DNA of 64,000 nucleotides from Oscillatoriophycideae cyanobacterium NC_groundwater_1537_Pr4_S-0.65um_50_18 (GTDB taxonomy: Bacteria; Cyanobacteriota; Cyanobacteriia; Elainellales; Elainellaceae): positions 62,001 through 126,000 of the forward strand of contig JACQYI010000027.1 in the NCBI GenBank assembly GCA_016208305.1. Direction: 5' to 3'. The position numbers were made by a program, and so were the translations under genes. Positions 53,284-62,566 of this stretch are shown one piece after another. The notes under the pieces were generated by a model that ran no database searches, was not told the DNA's origin, and worked only from the letters and a program-made list of their open reading frames with translations. Position 1 is the stretch's first letter; each line of letters starts with the position of its first letter.

Positions 53284-54132
53284 ATGCGGCAAGTTTTACG
53301 TCAAGCTTCATGGACTGCTATGACCTTAGGTCTAGCATTAGCAACCGGAGGATGTGGTTTGCTTGGGGGAGGCGACTCATTCACCACAGCTAGCCCATCT
53401 GAGACTCTTCCTCCCGTAGCCGTCTCCCCAGATGCGGTCGGTGCTTCCCCTACTACTGCTCCAGGGCAGCCAGGCGATCCCTCATTTCCTAACCCAACAG
53501 TTAGCCCGCAAAGCACCTCACCCAAAGGTATTCTGCCCCCCGACTTGATTAGCTCTACAGATCCTAATCAGCGAGTGCGGCAGGTGCAGAGCAGTCGTGC
53601 TGATCCTTTTGCGCTCCTGCCAACCGCCCCAACGGTAGAGCTACCGCCGCCACCGCCGCCTAGTCCGGTTGCTGTGGCTCCGGCTGCAAGGGCTGCTGCC
53701 AATCCTTTTCCCACCTCCCGACCCGGAACCGCTGGGGCTTCAGGGCGGTCTTCTTCGGGACAGGGCAGTGGCTCCGGCGGTGCCTTGGCACCTGTCCCCA
53801 ACTTGGTTCCCCGGACTCCAGCGGCTCGAATCGCTCCCCCACCGCCACAACCCGACCTTGCTAGAGCCGTACAGGTGACTGGCGTGGTGCAGGTAGGGGA
53901 GACGTTGTATGCGATCGTCAATGCCCCCAATGAGCCGACCAGCCGATATGTTCAGGCGGGACAACGTCTGTCTAACGGGCAAATTTTAGTGCGACGAATT
54001 GATGCTACTGGCGCAGAACCCAAGGTGGTTTTCGAGCAATTTGGCATCGAGGTGGTTCGAGCTGTTGGAGAGGGAGGTGCCCCTAGCCCCGTTCCTGCGG
54101 CTGCGGTTCCGGCGATCGCAACACAGGGATAG
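53284..54132 (+). CDS. Pro/Ala-rich exported protein
   Basis: 282 residues from ATG 53284, chosen for GGAGAAGGG upstream; a TTG at 53257 is in frame. Signal-like stretch ending 'LATGGC' (C24), a weak lipobox. A disordered Pro/Ser/Gly region (~30-200) leads to a compact C-terminal domain: 'VQVTGVVQVGETLYAIVNAPNEPTSRYVQAGQRLSNGQILVRRI' resembles the PilP/secretin-pilotin-like domain of cyanobacterial pilus-related proteins. Function unproven. Confidence 0.6.
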   Translation: MRQVLRQASWTAMTLGLALATGGCGLLGGGDSFTTASPSETLPPVAVSPDAVGASPTTAPGQPGDPSFPNPTVSPQSTSPKGILPPDLISSTDPNQRVRQVQSSRADPFALLPTAPTVELPPPPPPSPVAVAPAARAAANPFPTSRPGTAGASGRSSSGQGSGSGGALAPVPNLVPRTPAARIAPPPPQPDLARAVQVTGVVQVGETLYAIVNAPNEPTSRYVQAGQRLSNGQILVRRIDATGAEPKVVFEQFGIEVVRAVGEGGAPSPVPAAAVPAIATQG

Positions 54133-54406
54133 AGATTGGCTTTCGCCCTGATGGGATGGCTTTTTAGCAATAAAACTTAAAGCGCCAAATCAACCGAACG
54201 TCCCGCCAGAGTAGTACGCTGAAAAGCGATCCCAGTTTTATAGCATCCTATTGCAGCCTGCATAACAGCGACTTTGGATAGCGAATCCGGAGCTTTAGAT
54301 TGAGGCAATATCAGTCTGAGAATCTAGATCTGAAATCTAAAATTGCTCAAGCCGGGTCGCAACAGGGCTGGATTTATAAAATCAGTATCCCTGAAGGAAA
54401 ACACTC

Positions 54407-54763
54407 ATGGTTCAACGTGGTTCTAAAGTCCGAATTCTCCGGAAGGAATCCTATTGGTTTCAAGACGTGGGAACAGTTGCTTCTGTTGATCAAAGCGGCA
54501 TCAAGTATCCCGTGATCGTGCGTTTTGACAAGGTGAACTACGCAGGCGTCAACGCCAACAACTTCTCTATGGCTGAAGTCGTAGAAGTTGCCCCTCCGAC
54601 CAAAAAGTCTGCTGCTTCAACAGCGGCTCCAGGCGGCAAACAAACCACTATTCAAGAAAGCACTCGCCAAACCGGGCAGGGTGCGGGTCAGAAAACGGCT
54701 GAGTCTCCAGGTGGTAGCCCCACCTCCCAAGGCGACCCCAACCAGGGTACCGAGGCTCGTTAG
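54407..54763 (+). CDS. psaE: Photosystem I subunit PsaE, long-tailed
   Basis: 118 residues; usual PsaE is about 70-76. Residues 1-63 are the SH3-like core ('[27 protein letters not shown]', '[28 protein letters not shown]'), which sits on the stromal side of PSI and helps dock ferredoxin. Residues 64-118 are an added Gly/Thr/Gln/Ser-rich disordered tail. The core is complete. It lies 109 bp before mutM on the same strand. Confidence 0.95.
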   Translation: MVQRGSKVRILRKESYWFQDVGTVASVDQSGIKYPVIVRFDKVNYAGVNANNFSMAEVVEVAPPTKKSAASTAAPGGKQTTIQESTRQTGQGAGQKTAESPGGSPTSQGDPNQGTEAR

Positions 54764-54871
54764 GGAGGATGTTTCACCTGCGCCGCTGATCTTTTTACAG
54801 GGACGCTCCTTAAAGAAGAGACGCTCTTTGCAAAAAAGTAAGCGGCAAGTTTAGAACATTACCTCGAAATT

Positions 54872-55732
54872 GTGCCGGAACTACCAGAAGTTGAGACCGT
54901 TCGGCGTGGCTTAAATCAGGTCACGCTCCATCAAACCATATGGGGTGGGCAGGTGTTACTCGATCGCACCATTGCCTACCCTTTTTGCGCAGACGATTTT
55001 TTGGCAGAACTCAAAACCTGTGCGATCGCCCAGTGGCATCGGCGTGGCAAGTATTTGCTGGCAGAGCTTGTCAAGCCCGAACCGAAGGGAGGACAGGTCT
55101 CAGCAGGCTGGCTGGGCGTGCATCTGCGGATGACGGGTCAGCTTTTGTGGCAATCTCAGGAAGAGCCACTGCAAAAACACTGTCGGGTTAGGCTATTTTT
55201 CCCAGACCAGCGAGAGTTGAGGTTTGTGGATCAGCGCACCTTCGGGCAGATGTGGTTTGTGCCTGCCGATCGACCCCCGCAAGAGATCATAACTGGGCTG
55301 GCACGGCTGGGAGTCGAGCCATTTTCGCCTGAGTTTTCGGCAGATTATCTGGCTGAGAGGCTAAAGCAGCGCCAACGCCCGATCAAAAATGCCCTGCTTG
55401 ATCAAACCCTGGTGGCAGGCATCGGTAATATCTACGCCGATGAGGCGCTGTTTTTAAGCCAGATCCGACCTCAGACTCTCTGTTCTGCCCTGAGTTTTGC
55501 GCAAATTCAGCGGCTGCATGCGGCTATCTTGCAGGTGTTGCAAGCCTCGATCGAAGCTAGGGGTACGACCTTTAGCGATTTCCGAGATGTGTCAGGCGTG
55601 AATGGCAATTATGGTGGTATTGCCTGGGTCTACAGCCGCGAGGGGGAAGCCTGCCGCACTTGCGGAGAGACTATTCAACGGCTCAAAATGGCGGGGCGAT
55701 CGGCTCATTTTTGCCCCACCTGTCAGGAGTAG
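54872..55732 (+). CDS. mutM: Formamidopyrimidine-DNA glycosylase
   Basis: 286 residues, GTG start. It removes 8-oxoguanine and ring-opened purines from DNA. The invariant 'PELPEVETV' follows the start Met, placing catalytic P2 and E3. 'GVHLRMTGQ', 'KNALLDQTLVAGIGNIYADEALF' and the C4 zinc finger 'CRTCGETI...CPTCQ' are intact. Downstream of psaE on the same strand. Confidence 0.96.
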   Translation: MPELPEVETVRRGLNQVTLHQTIWGGQVLLDRTIAYPFCADDFLAELKTCAIAQWHRRGKYLLAELVKPEPKGGQVSAGWLGVHLRMTGQLLWQSQEEPLQKHCRVRLFFPDQRELRFVDQRTFGQMWFVPADRPPQEIITGLARLGVEPFSPEFSADYLAERLKQRQRPIKNALLDQTLVAGIGNIYADEALFLSQIRPQTLCSALSFAQIQRLHAAILQVLQASIEARGTTFSDFRDVSGVNGNYGGIAWVYSREGEACRTCGETIQRLKMAGRSAHFCPTCQE

Positions 55733-55817
55733 CGACTAGGCTTCTTGCGTCCATGCGTTTTGAAGGGGTGAATTGAGCCATTCACGCAACAGAGCTATCA
55801 GAGGGCTAAAGGCAGCA

Positions 55818-56705
55818 TTAGCGCTGCATCACTTGCTCTATGACTTCTAGAAAGCGTTGTACCGTCGCAGAAGAATCTAGCTTACGCCAAACAACGGCGA
55901 TCGCGGCTTTGGGAGTCACTTCCACCAAAGGGCGATAAACCACTCCTGTCCGCTGTAAGTTTTGTAAGGAGATGGGGACGATCGCCACGCCCATTTCAGC
56001 GGCCACCAGGCTAATAATGGTCTGCATCTGAATCGCTTCTTGCACAACGTTGGGGCTAAACCCTCCCTGCTGACACAGGCTAATGATTTGGTCGTACAGC
56101 CCTGGAGCCAGCAGCCTAGGGAAAAGGATGAATGACTCACCCGCCAACGTAGACAGAGCCACCTGCGATTGTAGAGCCAGAGCATGAGCCTTCGGCAGAG
56201 CCACCACCAGCGGCTCTTGAAAAATCGTGGTGCAGCCAAAGGTTTCATCTTCGATCGGCGGACGGACAAAGCCAACGTCAATTCTCCCTTCCCGCAGCCA
56301 TTGCACCTGCTGGTCGGTTGTCAACTCATGCAGTTCTAAGCTTACCTGAGGCACCGTTGACCGAAACGATCGCAAAATTTGTGGCAAGACGTTGTAAGCC
56401 GCAGAGCTAACAAATGCGATCGCCAACTGTCCCAATTCTCCTCGGCTGACCTGTTGCCCCGTGCGAACGGCTTGCTCTAACTGCCAAAAAATTTTGCGAC
56501 ATTCGCCCCAAAACACCTGCCCTGCATCGGTCAGAATCACGCTGCGTTTGGTGCGGTAAAAAAGCTGAAATCCTAGCTCCGTCTCCAACTGGCGAATTTG
56601 ATGGCTCAGGGGAGGCTGCGCCATGTGCAATCGCTCTGCGGCGCGACCAAAGTGCAATTCTTCAGCCACCATCATGAAATAACGTAAGTGACGCAGTTCG
56701 ATCAT
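55818..56705 (-). CDS. LysR-family transcriptional regulator
   Basis: 295 residues. N-terminal helix-turn-helix 'LRYFMMVAEELHFGRAAERLHMAQPPLSHQIRQLE', as in BenM/CatM-like regulators, then a periplasmic-binding-like effector domain ('IDVGFVRPP', 'MGVAIVPISL'). Target and ligand unknown. It diverges from the gene at 56904 across about 200 bp, which it may control. Confidence 0.92.
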   Translation of the reverse strand: MIELRHLRYFMMVAEELHFGRAAERLHMAQPPLSHQIRQLETELGFQLFYRTKRSVILTDAGQVFWGECRKIFWQLEQAVRTGQQVSRGELGQLAIAFVSSAAYNVLPQILRSFRSTVPQVSLELHELTTDQQVQWLREGRIDVGFVRPPIEDETFGCTTIFQEPLVVALPKAHALALQSQVALSTLAGESFILFPRLLAPGLYDQIISLCQQGGFSPNVVQEAIQMQTIISLVAAEMGVAIVPISLQNLQRTGVVYRPLVEVTPKAAIAVVWRKLDSSATVQRFLEVIEQVMQR

Positions 56706-56903
56706 AAGCCTGAAGTGCTAAGGCAAAATCCGCTTTACCCTTCTAAAATTTAGCCGGATCGCCACCCTACAGTATTAGGATGGGTTTAAGCTCTGTATTT
56801 GAAATTTTGAGCCTGCAACAGGCAAAATCCACTCTGCCAACTCGTTCTACAATACACCCCAGAGCCTTACCCCTTCTGCAACTTCATCGGCACTGAACTC
56901 ACT

Positions 56904-58166
56904 ATGCGATCGTTCTGGTCTGATCCCTATCTTTGGGTACATTTGGCAGGTGCTGCCGCCGTGCCCATCTTTCTAGAAATTTGTTTGCTTGGGCTGGGGG
57001 TGGGGAATCCGCTGCGGCCAATGGCATTAGAGTTTGTCTTGGTGGGAGCTGTTGGAATTGCCCCCGTTCTCTGGATGCAGTGGCAAAAACCTTTCTCGAT
57101 CTTTAGCCTGGTCATCTTGGCGCTGAAACCGGAACAGCTGACAATCGATCAACGACGAATCTTAAAGTTATTTAAAGCGCCGCTAGAACGGGTTATTGCA
57201 GTAATAACCTCAGTCGTTCTGCTTGCTCTCCTATGGCAGCTTTATCAAATTGCACCGATCGCCTCAGAGGTGACGCCATTTGGAAGATTTGGGAGATTAG
57301 GAGGGGTGCTGGTCGCAGCGATCGCTTTCTTAGGCTGCAATCTATTCCTACAGATTCCCATCAGCGTCTTGCAGGTGCTATTCACATCTGAAAAGCAATT
57401 TGCCGCCACAGAACCCTACCCTACTGAAAGAATAGCGCAGGATTTTACGTTGCTAGGACTACCCGTTCGGCAAATCTTACCGACTATCCAAGCTGAACCT
57501 CAAGTCAAAGCAAAAGTTCCGAGTTCTGAGGGAGCCACTGCACCAGAGGTGGCGTTGGCAGCGATCGATGAGTTTCCAGAAGATCCAGTTGCAGATGAAC
57601 AGGTTATAGAAGCGCTAGTAGTCAATGATCTAGTTGCAGATGAACGGATCACAGAAGATCCAGTTGCAGATGAACAGGTCATAGAAGTATTGATAGTTGA
57701 TGAGCCAGAGTTTACAGAAGATCCAGTTGCAGATGAACGGGTCACAGATAGTCCAGTCGCAGATGAACAGGTTATAGAAGCGCTAGTAGTTGACGAACCA
57801 GTCGCAGATAATCCAGTCGCAGAAGCGTTAGTAATCGAACAACTGGTGGTAGATGATCCAGTAATAGATGAACTCATAGAAAAAGCGCCACCCGTGGAAG
57901 AGTCAAGCGCAAATGAATCTATAGTGGAAGCGCTAACAGGAGATGAATCAGCAACAGATGAATCGATCGTCCATGAGCTAGCAGAGAAGCAACAGGAACT
58001 GCCTCTAGCGCCAGCAACAGCAAGCCAGGTATCTGAAATCCACAATGATTCTGAAACCATTCATATCATTGAATTAGAATTGATTGAGGAATCTGATCCA
58101 GAAGTCATTGTGACTGTTGAAGAAACCTCTGAGATTGAGATTGAATCCATACCCGAAGAACCTTAG
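56904..58166 (+). CDS. Low-complexity-tail membrane protein
   Basis: 420 residues. The N-terminal 190 contain about four membrane helices ('HLAGAAAVPIFLEICLLGLGVG', 'ALEFVLVGAVGIAPVLWM', 'RVIAVITSVVLLALLWQLY', 'GGVLVAAIAFLGCNLFLQIP'). Residues ~215-420 are very acidic and built from degenerate repeats such as 'EDPVADEQVIEALVV'. It matches cyanobacterial 'low-complexity tail membrane proteins'; the tail length varies by repeat slippage. Function unknown. Confidence 0.85.
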   Translation: MRSFWSDPYLWVHLAGAAAVPIFLEICLLGLGVGNPLRPMALEFVLVGAVGIAPVLWMQWQKPFSIFSLVILALKPEQLTIDQRRILKLFKAPLERVIAVITSVVLLALLWQLYQIAPIASEVTPFGRFGRLGGVLVAAIAFLGCNLFLQIPISVLQVLFTSEKQFAATEPYPTERIAQDFTLLGLPVRQILPTIQAEPQVKAKVPSSEGATAPEVALAAIDEFPEDPVADEQVIEALVVNDLVADERITEDPVADEQVIEVLIVDEPEFTEDPVADERVTDSPVADEQVIEALVVDEPVADNPVAEALVIEQLVVDDPVIDELIEKAPPVEESSANESIVEALTGDESATDESIVHELAEKQQELPLAPATASQVSEIHNDSETIHIIELELIEESDPEVIVTVEETSEIEIESIPEEP

Positions 58167-58189
58167 AAGCAAACTTCTTCATAAAACCA

Positions 58190-59542
58190 TTAGGGAGAGT
58201 CGGGCTGCCCGTATAAGATGCCCCTTCCCCCCGTACCGACATAAACTCTCCCAAATATTAAGCGATCGCCTTCCAGATAAGTCGTATTGCTCAACAGTTG
58301 ACGTGAGGTAGAAACCTTGACCCAGTTGGCTTCAGCCGCATCTCCTGGCAGGCTGGTAGCATCATCTGATCAGAACAATCCCTCGATCTGGTTGATCTTG
58401 CCATAAACAAAGACCGTTGGGTTGCGACGACCAGGAGCCGCCTTGCCAAAGGCAAAATTTTCAGCACTCTGAACCTGAGCCAGTTTGGTAAAACTTGTCC
58501 CCGCATCGCTAGAGCGATAGAGCGGATTGCCCTGCACACTTAACCAAACTTCTCCTGGCATTTCGGGAGCCGCTTTCACAGAGTGCAGCCAGTGATTGGG
58601 CAAGCCTGAGGCTGTTTGAAACCAAGTCGCGCCACCATCTGTACTGCGATAAAAATCTCCTTGGTTGTGCGCCTCATTGTACTTGTAAAGATAGAAGAGG
58701 CTGCCATCGACCCGATCCGAAGCGATCGCCTGACTTGGAAACCAAAGCTGAAGGATAGTGCGATTGGGTGCACCCTGAGTAGGCAACCAGGTTTTACCCC
58801 CATCCAGCGATCGATGCGGATAAACATCTCCTTGGGGTGTCGAAACAATGGTGGGATAGCCATTGGCTTGCAAAGTGGCTGAAACCGCGACTTTGCCATT
58901 AACAGCAGCGCCATTGACCGTAGAAGGAACGTTCTCGAAGGGTTGCCAAGTGCGACCGTTATCACTGGAGTAAGCAGAGCGTTCTTGGCTGTCTTCCCGT
59001 CCGCCATCCTCAGGCGAACTGCCTACGCGCACCACAATATTGGGGTTTTCTTCTGAGAAATCCATGCCCGTGGTATCGCCAAATTTGCTGTTATCGTGCG
59101 TCCTGGCTGGAACTTGAGTGAGGGATTCATGCCGAAACCCATCCATATCCGCAATTCCAGATAAGAGGGGTGCGCCTTCAAGCAGGGGGGGGCTTTTGAC
59201 AACAAAGGTGACTGATTCCTCCAAATTTGTCATACAAGCTGACCAATTTGATGGATTAGCGGCAATATTGTCAGTACGCAGCACTCCAAAGCCATTGGTC
59301 AACCAAACTCGGTTGGCATAGTGCGGATCGATCGCCAAACTTCCCATTAATGTATACAAATGCCAATTCGGCCACCAAGAGGGAGTACCAACGTTCAATG
59401 TCATCGTCTGCCAATTCTGGCCTCCGTCTATCGAACGGTATATTCCTTCAGGCGAAAGAGGATATGTGCCCACAAGAACATGAGTAGGCTGATGCGGATC
59501 GATAGTAATTGCAGAATAATTCTGGTTAGAGTCAGTGCCTAA
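58190..59542 (-). pseudogene. BNR/GH74-like glycosidase, 5'-truncated with a nonsense codon
   Basis: Reading the minus strand from 59542: 'GTDSNQNYSAITIDP' then 'GTYPLSPEGIYRSIDGGQNW', several BNR/Asp-box repeats ('YRSTDGGATW', 'HRSLDGGKTW'), then 'INQIEGLF' and an in-frame TGA at 58370. Past the stop the same frame continues to 58190 with 'SDDATSLPGDAAEANWVKVS' and 'IFGRVYVGTGGRGILYG', the expected family end. The TGA probably replaced CGA (Arg). The N-terminal half is missing. At 59542 the frame abuts the stop of the PhyH gene. Related proteins are secreted glucan hydrolases; this copy is dead. Confidence 0.8.
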
Positions 59543-60346
59543 TCAGGATTTTTTAAATAGCTTACGAGCCCAGATTTTCAATTTTTTATCTACTCCTAGG
59601 TAGTATTTCAAATGATTAGAGAAGTTTTCTACTCCCTTGTATGATTCTATAAATCCTGGGCAAGATTTTCCTTCTTGAGCTACAACGAAATAAGGCGGTT
59701 TTAAGGTTGGATCATAGTGATCGAGAGACATATATTCAATCACATAGGCCCATCGCGTATTTTGAGTGATGTTTGGAGTCGTACTATGTAATAGAAACGA
59801 CGAAAAGATAACGACATCTCCAGGCTTTGCTTCAATCAAAATTGGGCTTTCAGGAATTCCATCGTAAACCTCTTCATGGCCAACCTTCTTATGAGGCAGC
59901 CTTTTCTTGTGACTTCCAGGTTGCAAACAAAGTCCACCATTATCAGCAGTCATTTCTGTCAGCGCAATCCAAAATTGATAGTGGCCATCTTTCAGCTTGT
60001 TATAGCCATTGTCTTGATGCCACGGAAAGGTATCTGCTCCAGGCCCTTTAGCCACAGCCTGATCCCATCGAACCCAGATATCAGGACCAGCAATTTCATT
60101 TAAGGCATCAATGATTCTTTGCTGGGATATAAACTTTTGAATTCTCTCATTGGAAAAGAAAACATTGCTGTAGAAAGTCATTGCTCCTCGAGTCAAAGGT
60201 TCTACCCGATTTGAGTTTGGCTTAGACATAATCTGCTCAAGTAGATCAAAAGTTTCTATATTAGAAAAGAAATTTCTCAAGATTACGAAGCCTTTAGTTT
60301 CAAACTCCTCTTTGAGAGTTAGTTTGGTCGTAGAAACATTATCCAT
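59543..60346 (-). CDS. PhyH-family (phytanoyl-CoA type) dioxygenase
   Basis: 267 residues. A non-haem iron, 2-oxoglutarate-dependent oxygenase: the facial triad is H110 and D112 in 'WHQDNGY' and H187 in 'FLLHSTTPN', with R198 holding 2-oxoglutarate. Typical substrates are small hydroxylated metabolites or modified sugars and lipids; none is shown here. The TGA stop is followed in the same frame by the broken BNR gene. The gene is AT-richer than the left part of the window. Confidence 0.87.
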   Translation of the reverse strand: MDNVSTTKLTLKEEFETKGFVILRNFFSNIETFDLLEQIMSKPNSNRVEPLTRGAMTFYSNVFFSNERIQKFISQQRIIDALNEIAGPDIWVRWDQAVAKGPGADTFPWHQDNGYNKLKDGHYQFWIALTEMTADNGGLCLQPGSHKKRLPHKKVGHEEVYDGIPESPILIEAKPGDVVIFSSFLLHSTTPNITQNTRWAYVIEYMSLDHYDPTLKPPYFVVAQEGKSCPGFIESYKGVENFSNHLKYYLGVDKKLKIWARKLFKKS

Positions 60347-60478
60347 TTTTCAACCTCAGAAATAATGAAAAACTTATTGAATTTTAATTCAAAACTAACT
60401 CCCCTTGTAGCACTTAGCCCAATCTTTATTGTTCTCTAGACGGAGCAAGCTGCGGGGAATTGACCAGAAGAGATTAAA

Positions 60479-61657
60479 TTATCGATTTCGAGCATTGTCG
60501 AAGGCGCGCGCCATAGCGTTCCAGGCTAACTTACGGTTGAATTGGTCGTCAAACGGTAACGAACGAACAGGAGCATTATCTGAACGGGGATTAAATTGTG
60601 AAAGCCAAGTGTAGCGATCGCTCAATCCCCAAGTTAGTACTGCAATGACGGCAGGTTCATCAAGTACAACATTGAGATAATCCTCGTAGACACCAGCAAC
60701 GATGCGATCGCGAACTTCAATGTCTACAGGCAGCTTCTGATCATTGACGTCTAGTTCAGTAATCAAAATCTTCAGCCCTAGACTAGCAACATCTGAGAGA
60801 AAGCGCCGCAGTCTGTCAGGGTTGAAGTCTGTGGCATCTCCTTGAAGATGAGATTGAATTCCTAATGCATGAATAGGGGTACCTCTAGCCTTCAGATGCT
60901 CCAGCAGTTTTAGAACAGCCTTACGTTTCGACTCATCTGTATCACGGTCATACTCTAGACCATAGTCGTTATATACCAATAAGGCATGAGGGTCTGCTTC
61001 AGCAGCAGTCCGAAAAGCAAGGTCAATGTAGTTCGAACCTAAAAGCTCTAGCCACGGAGTTTTCCGTAAATTGTCATCTCGTTCGTGATTAAGCTCGATT
61101 GCTTCGTTGACAACATCCCAAGAGTGCATTTGTCCAGCATAGTGCCCAACTACCGTTTTAATGTGTTTTACTAAAAACCTCCTAGCATTCTGACTGTTAA
61201 CTATTCCCTCAAACCAATCAGGCAAAGATAAGTGCCATACCAAAGTATGTCCTCTAACGAAGAGCCCGTTGGCTTGAGCAAACTCAACCATGCCATCTGC
61301 TCTTGTAAAGTCAAACTGATGTGGTCCAGGACGAAGAGGTTGCTCTCCAGCAAACCATTTAAGTTCCCACTCTGGCACAAGCATTCCACACTCTTGAACA
61401 AAACAATCAGCGAGTTTCTGAGTGTTGAGTAGGTCACCATAGCGTCCCGCTGCTCCGTAAATTAATCCTTTGGCAATAGACCTATCTTTAAGAGGTAATT
61501 TTTCATCCACTGCAAAAGTCCTATTTAAACTTTCTACAGCCTGTGCCCATCGATTTAAGGGCAGGATTTTAGCTCCAGCTAGAGCAATCGTACCCATTAA
61601 CGCTCCTAACCCAAACTGCAGAATATGCCGTCTAGGAAAAATATACTTTGGGAACAT
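60479..61657 (-). CDS. GH10 endo-1,4-beta-xylanase
   Basis: 392 residues. An N-terminal 'PRRHILQFGLGAL' with following hydrophobic stretch is Tat-signal-like (twin Arg at 9-10). GH10 barrel: 'HTLVWHLSLPDWF', acid/base E185 in 'WDVVNEAI', 'IQSHL' and nucleophile E301 in 'ITELDV', then 'TWGLSDRYTWL'. Complete and probably active, exported. Substrate xylan or mixed-linkage polysaccharide; a role in trimming the cell's own exopolysaccharide is possible given the neighbours. The next gene on the plus-coordinate side begins only 11 bp away. Confidence 0.93.
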   Translation of the reverse strand: MFPKYIFPRRHILQFGLGALMGTIALAGAKILPLNRWAQAVESLNRTFAVDEKLPLKDRSIAKGLIYGAAGRYGDLLNTQKLADCFVQECGMLVPEWELKWFAGEQPLRPGPHQFDFTRADGMVEFAQANGLFVRGHTLVWHLSLPDWFEGIVNSQNARRFLVKHIKTVVGHYAGQMHSWDVVNEAIELNHERDDNLRKTPWLELLGSNYIDLAFRTAAEADPHALLVYNDYGLEYDRDTDESKRKAVLKLLEHLKARGTPIHALGIQSHLQGDATDFNPDRLRRFLSDVASLGLKILITELDVNDQKLPVDIEVRDRIVAGVYEDYLNVVLDEPAVIAVLTWGLSDRYTWLSQFNPRSDNAPVRSLPFDDQFNRKLAWNAMARAFDNARNR

Positions 61658-61668
61658 CTAGAGGACTC

Positions 61669-62427
61669 CTAGTTAACCTTATGTAACCCTACTCGCTGTT
61701 TCAAAACCAGCCAGATAAAATGCGGATTGCCTATGATGTATCTCTGCCACAAACGCCGAGGTTCAACAAGCAAGCGAAAGAGCCACTCTAGACCCATCTT
61801 TTGCATCAGAACTGGCGCTCGTTTTACCATGTCGGCTACTAGTTCAAAGCTAACTCCAATACTTACCGAGATAGGCACACCCAATTCTTGATAATTAGCG
61901 TAAGTCCATTTCTCTTGCTTGGGCGCACCTAATCCAACAAAGAGAATATGAGGTGCTGCTGCTCGGATTTTAGAGTTGATTTGTTCCAACTCATCTGGCT
62001 GAGACTCAAAACCATAAGGTGGACAACAGGTACCAACTACCTTGAGAGCTGGATGTCGAGCCTGAAGCGTTTCTTTTACCTTCTCTGCGGCTCCAGGGCG
62101 TCCTCCTAAAAAAAAGACTTTTAGATCTTTTTCTGCCGCGATTGCACAAAGATTCTCAAACAGATCAGTACCATTAACTCGATCGCTAAGAGGAGTATCT
62201 AAGAACTTAGCTGCCCACAATAATGGCACCCCATCAGGAACGCTTAGAAAAGCATCGCGATAAATCTTTTGGAACTCTGCATCCTTCTGCAACATAATCA
62301 CATGATGTGCATTGGGTGTCACTACATACTCTGGTTGAGAGGACGAAAGAACATGATGAATAATAATTTCGACAACTTGATTAAAACTATACTGATCGAT
62401 GCCAACTCCACAGATGTTAACTCTCAT
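61669..62427 (-). CDS. WecG/TagA/CpsF-family glycosyltransferase
   Basis: 252 residues, normal for GT26. 'VVTPNAHHVIMLQKD', 'LSVPDGVPLLWAAKFL', 'VFFLGGRPGAAEKVKE' and 'ILFVGLGAPKQEKW' are the family blocks. It transfers a sugar (often N-acetylmannosaminuronate or ManNAc) to a lipid-linked acceptor at the membrane's inner face. With the ligase-like gene divergent at 62567 it marks a polysaccharide assembly locus. It lies 11 bp upstream of the GH10 gene on the same strand, so they are probably one transcript. Confidence 0.92.
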   Translation of the reverse strand: MRVNICGVGIDQYSFNQVVEIIIHHVLSSSQPEYVVTPNAHHVIMLQKDAEFQKIYRDAFLSVPDGVPLLWAAKFLDTPLSDRVNGTDLFENLCAIAAEKDLKVFFLGGRPGAAEKVKETLQARHPALKVVGTCCPPYGFESQPDELEQINSKIRAAAPHILFVGLGAPKQEKWTYANYQELGVPISVSIGVSFELVADMVKRAPVLMQKMGLEWLFRLLVEPRRLWQRYIIGNPHFIWLVLKQRVGLHKVN

Positions 62428-62566
62428 GAAAGCCTCAAATAATTAATGTGCAAACTCAACAGAAATATAGAAGCCTCTTTTATAATTATGGTATTGAAAA
62501 GGATTTGAGCCCCTCCTAACGTTATAGGAATCTTGGGAAGCAGTCTTCAAATTTTGAGGTTCTTCG

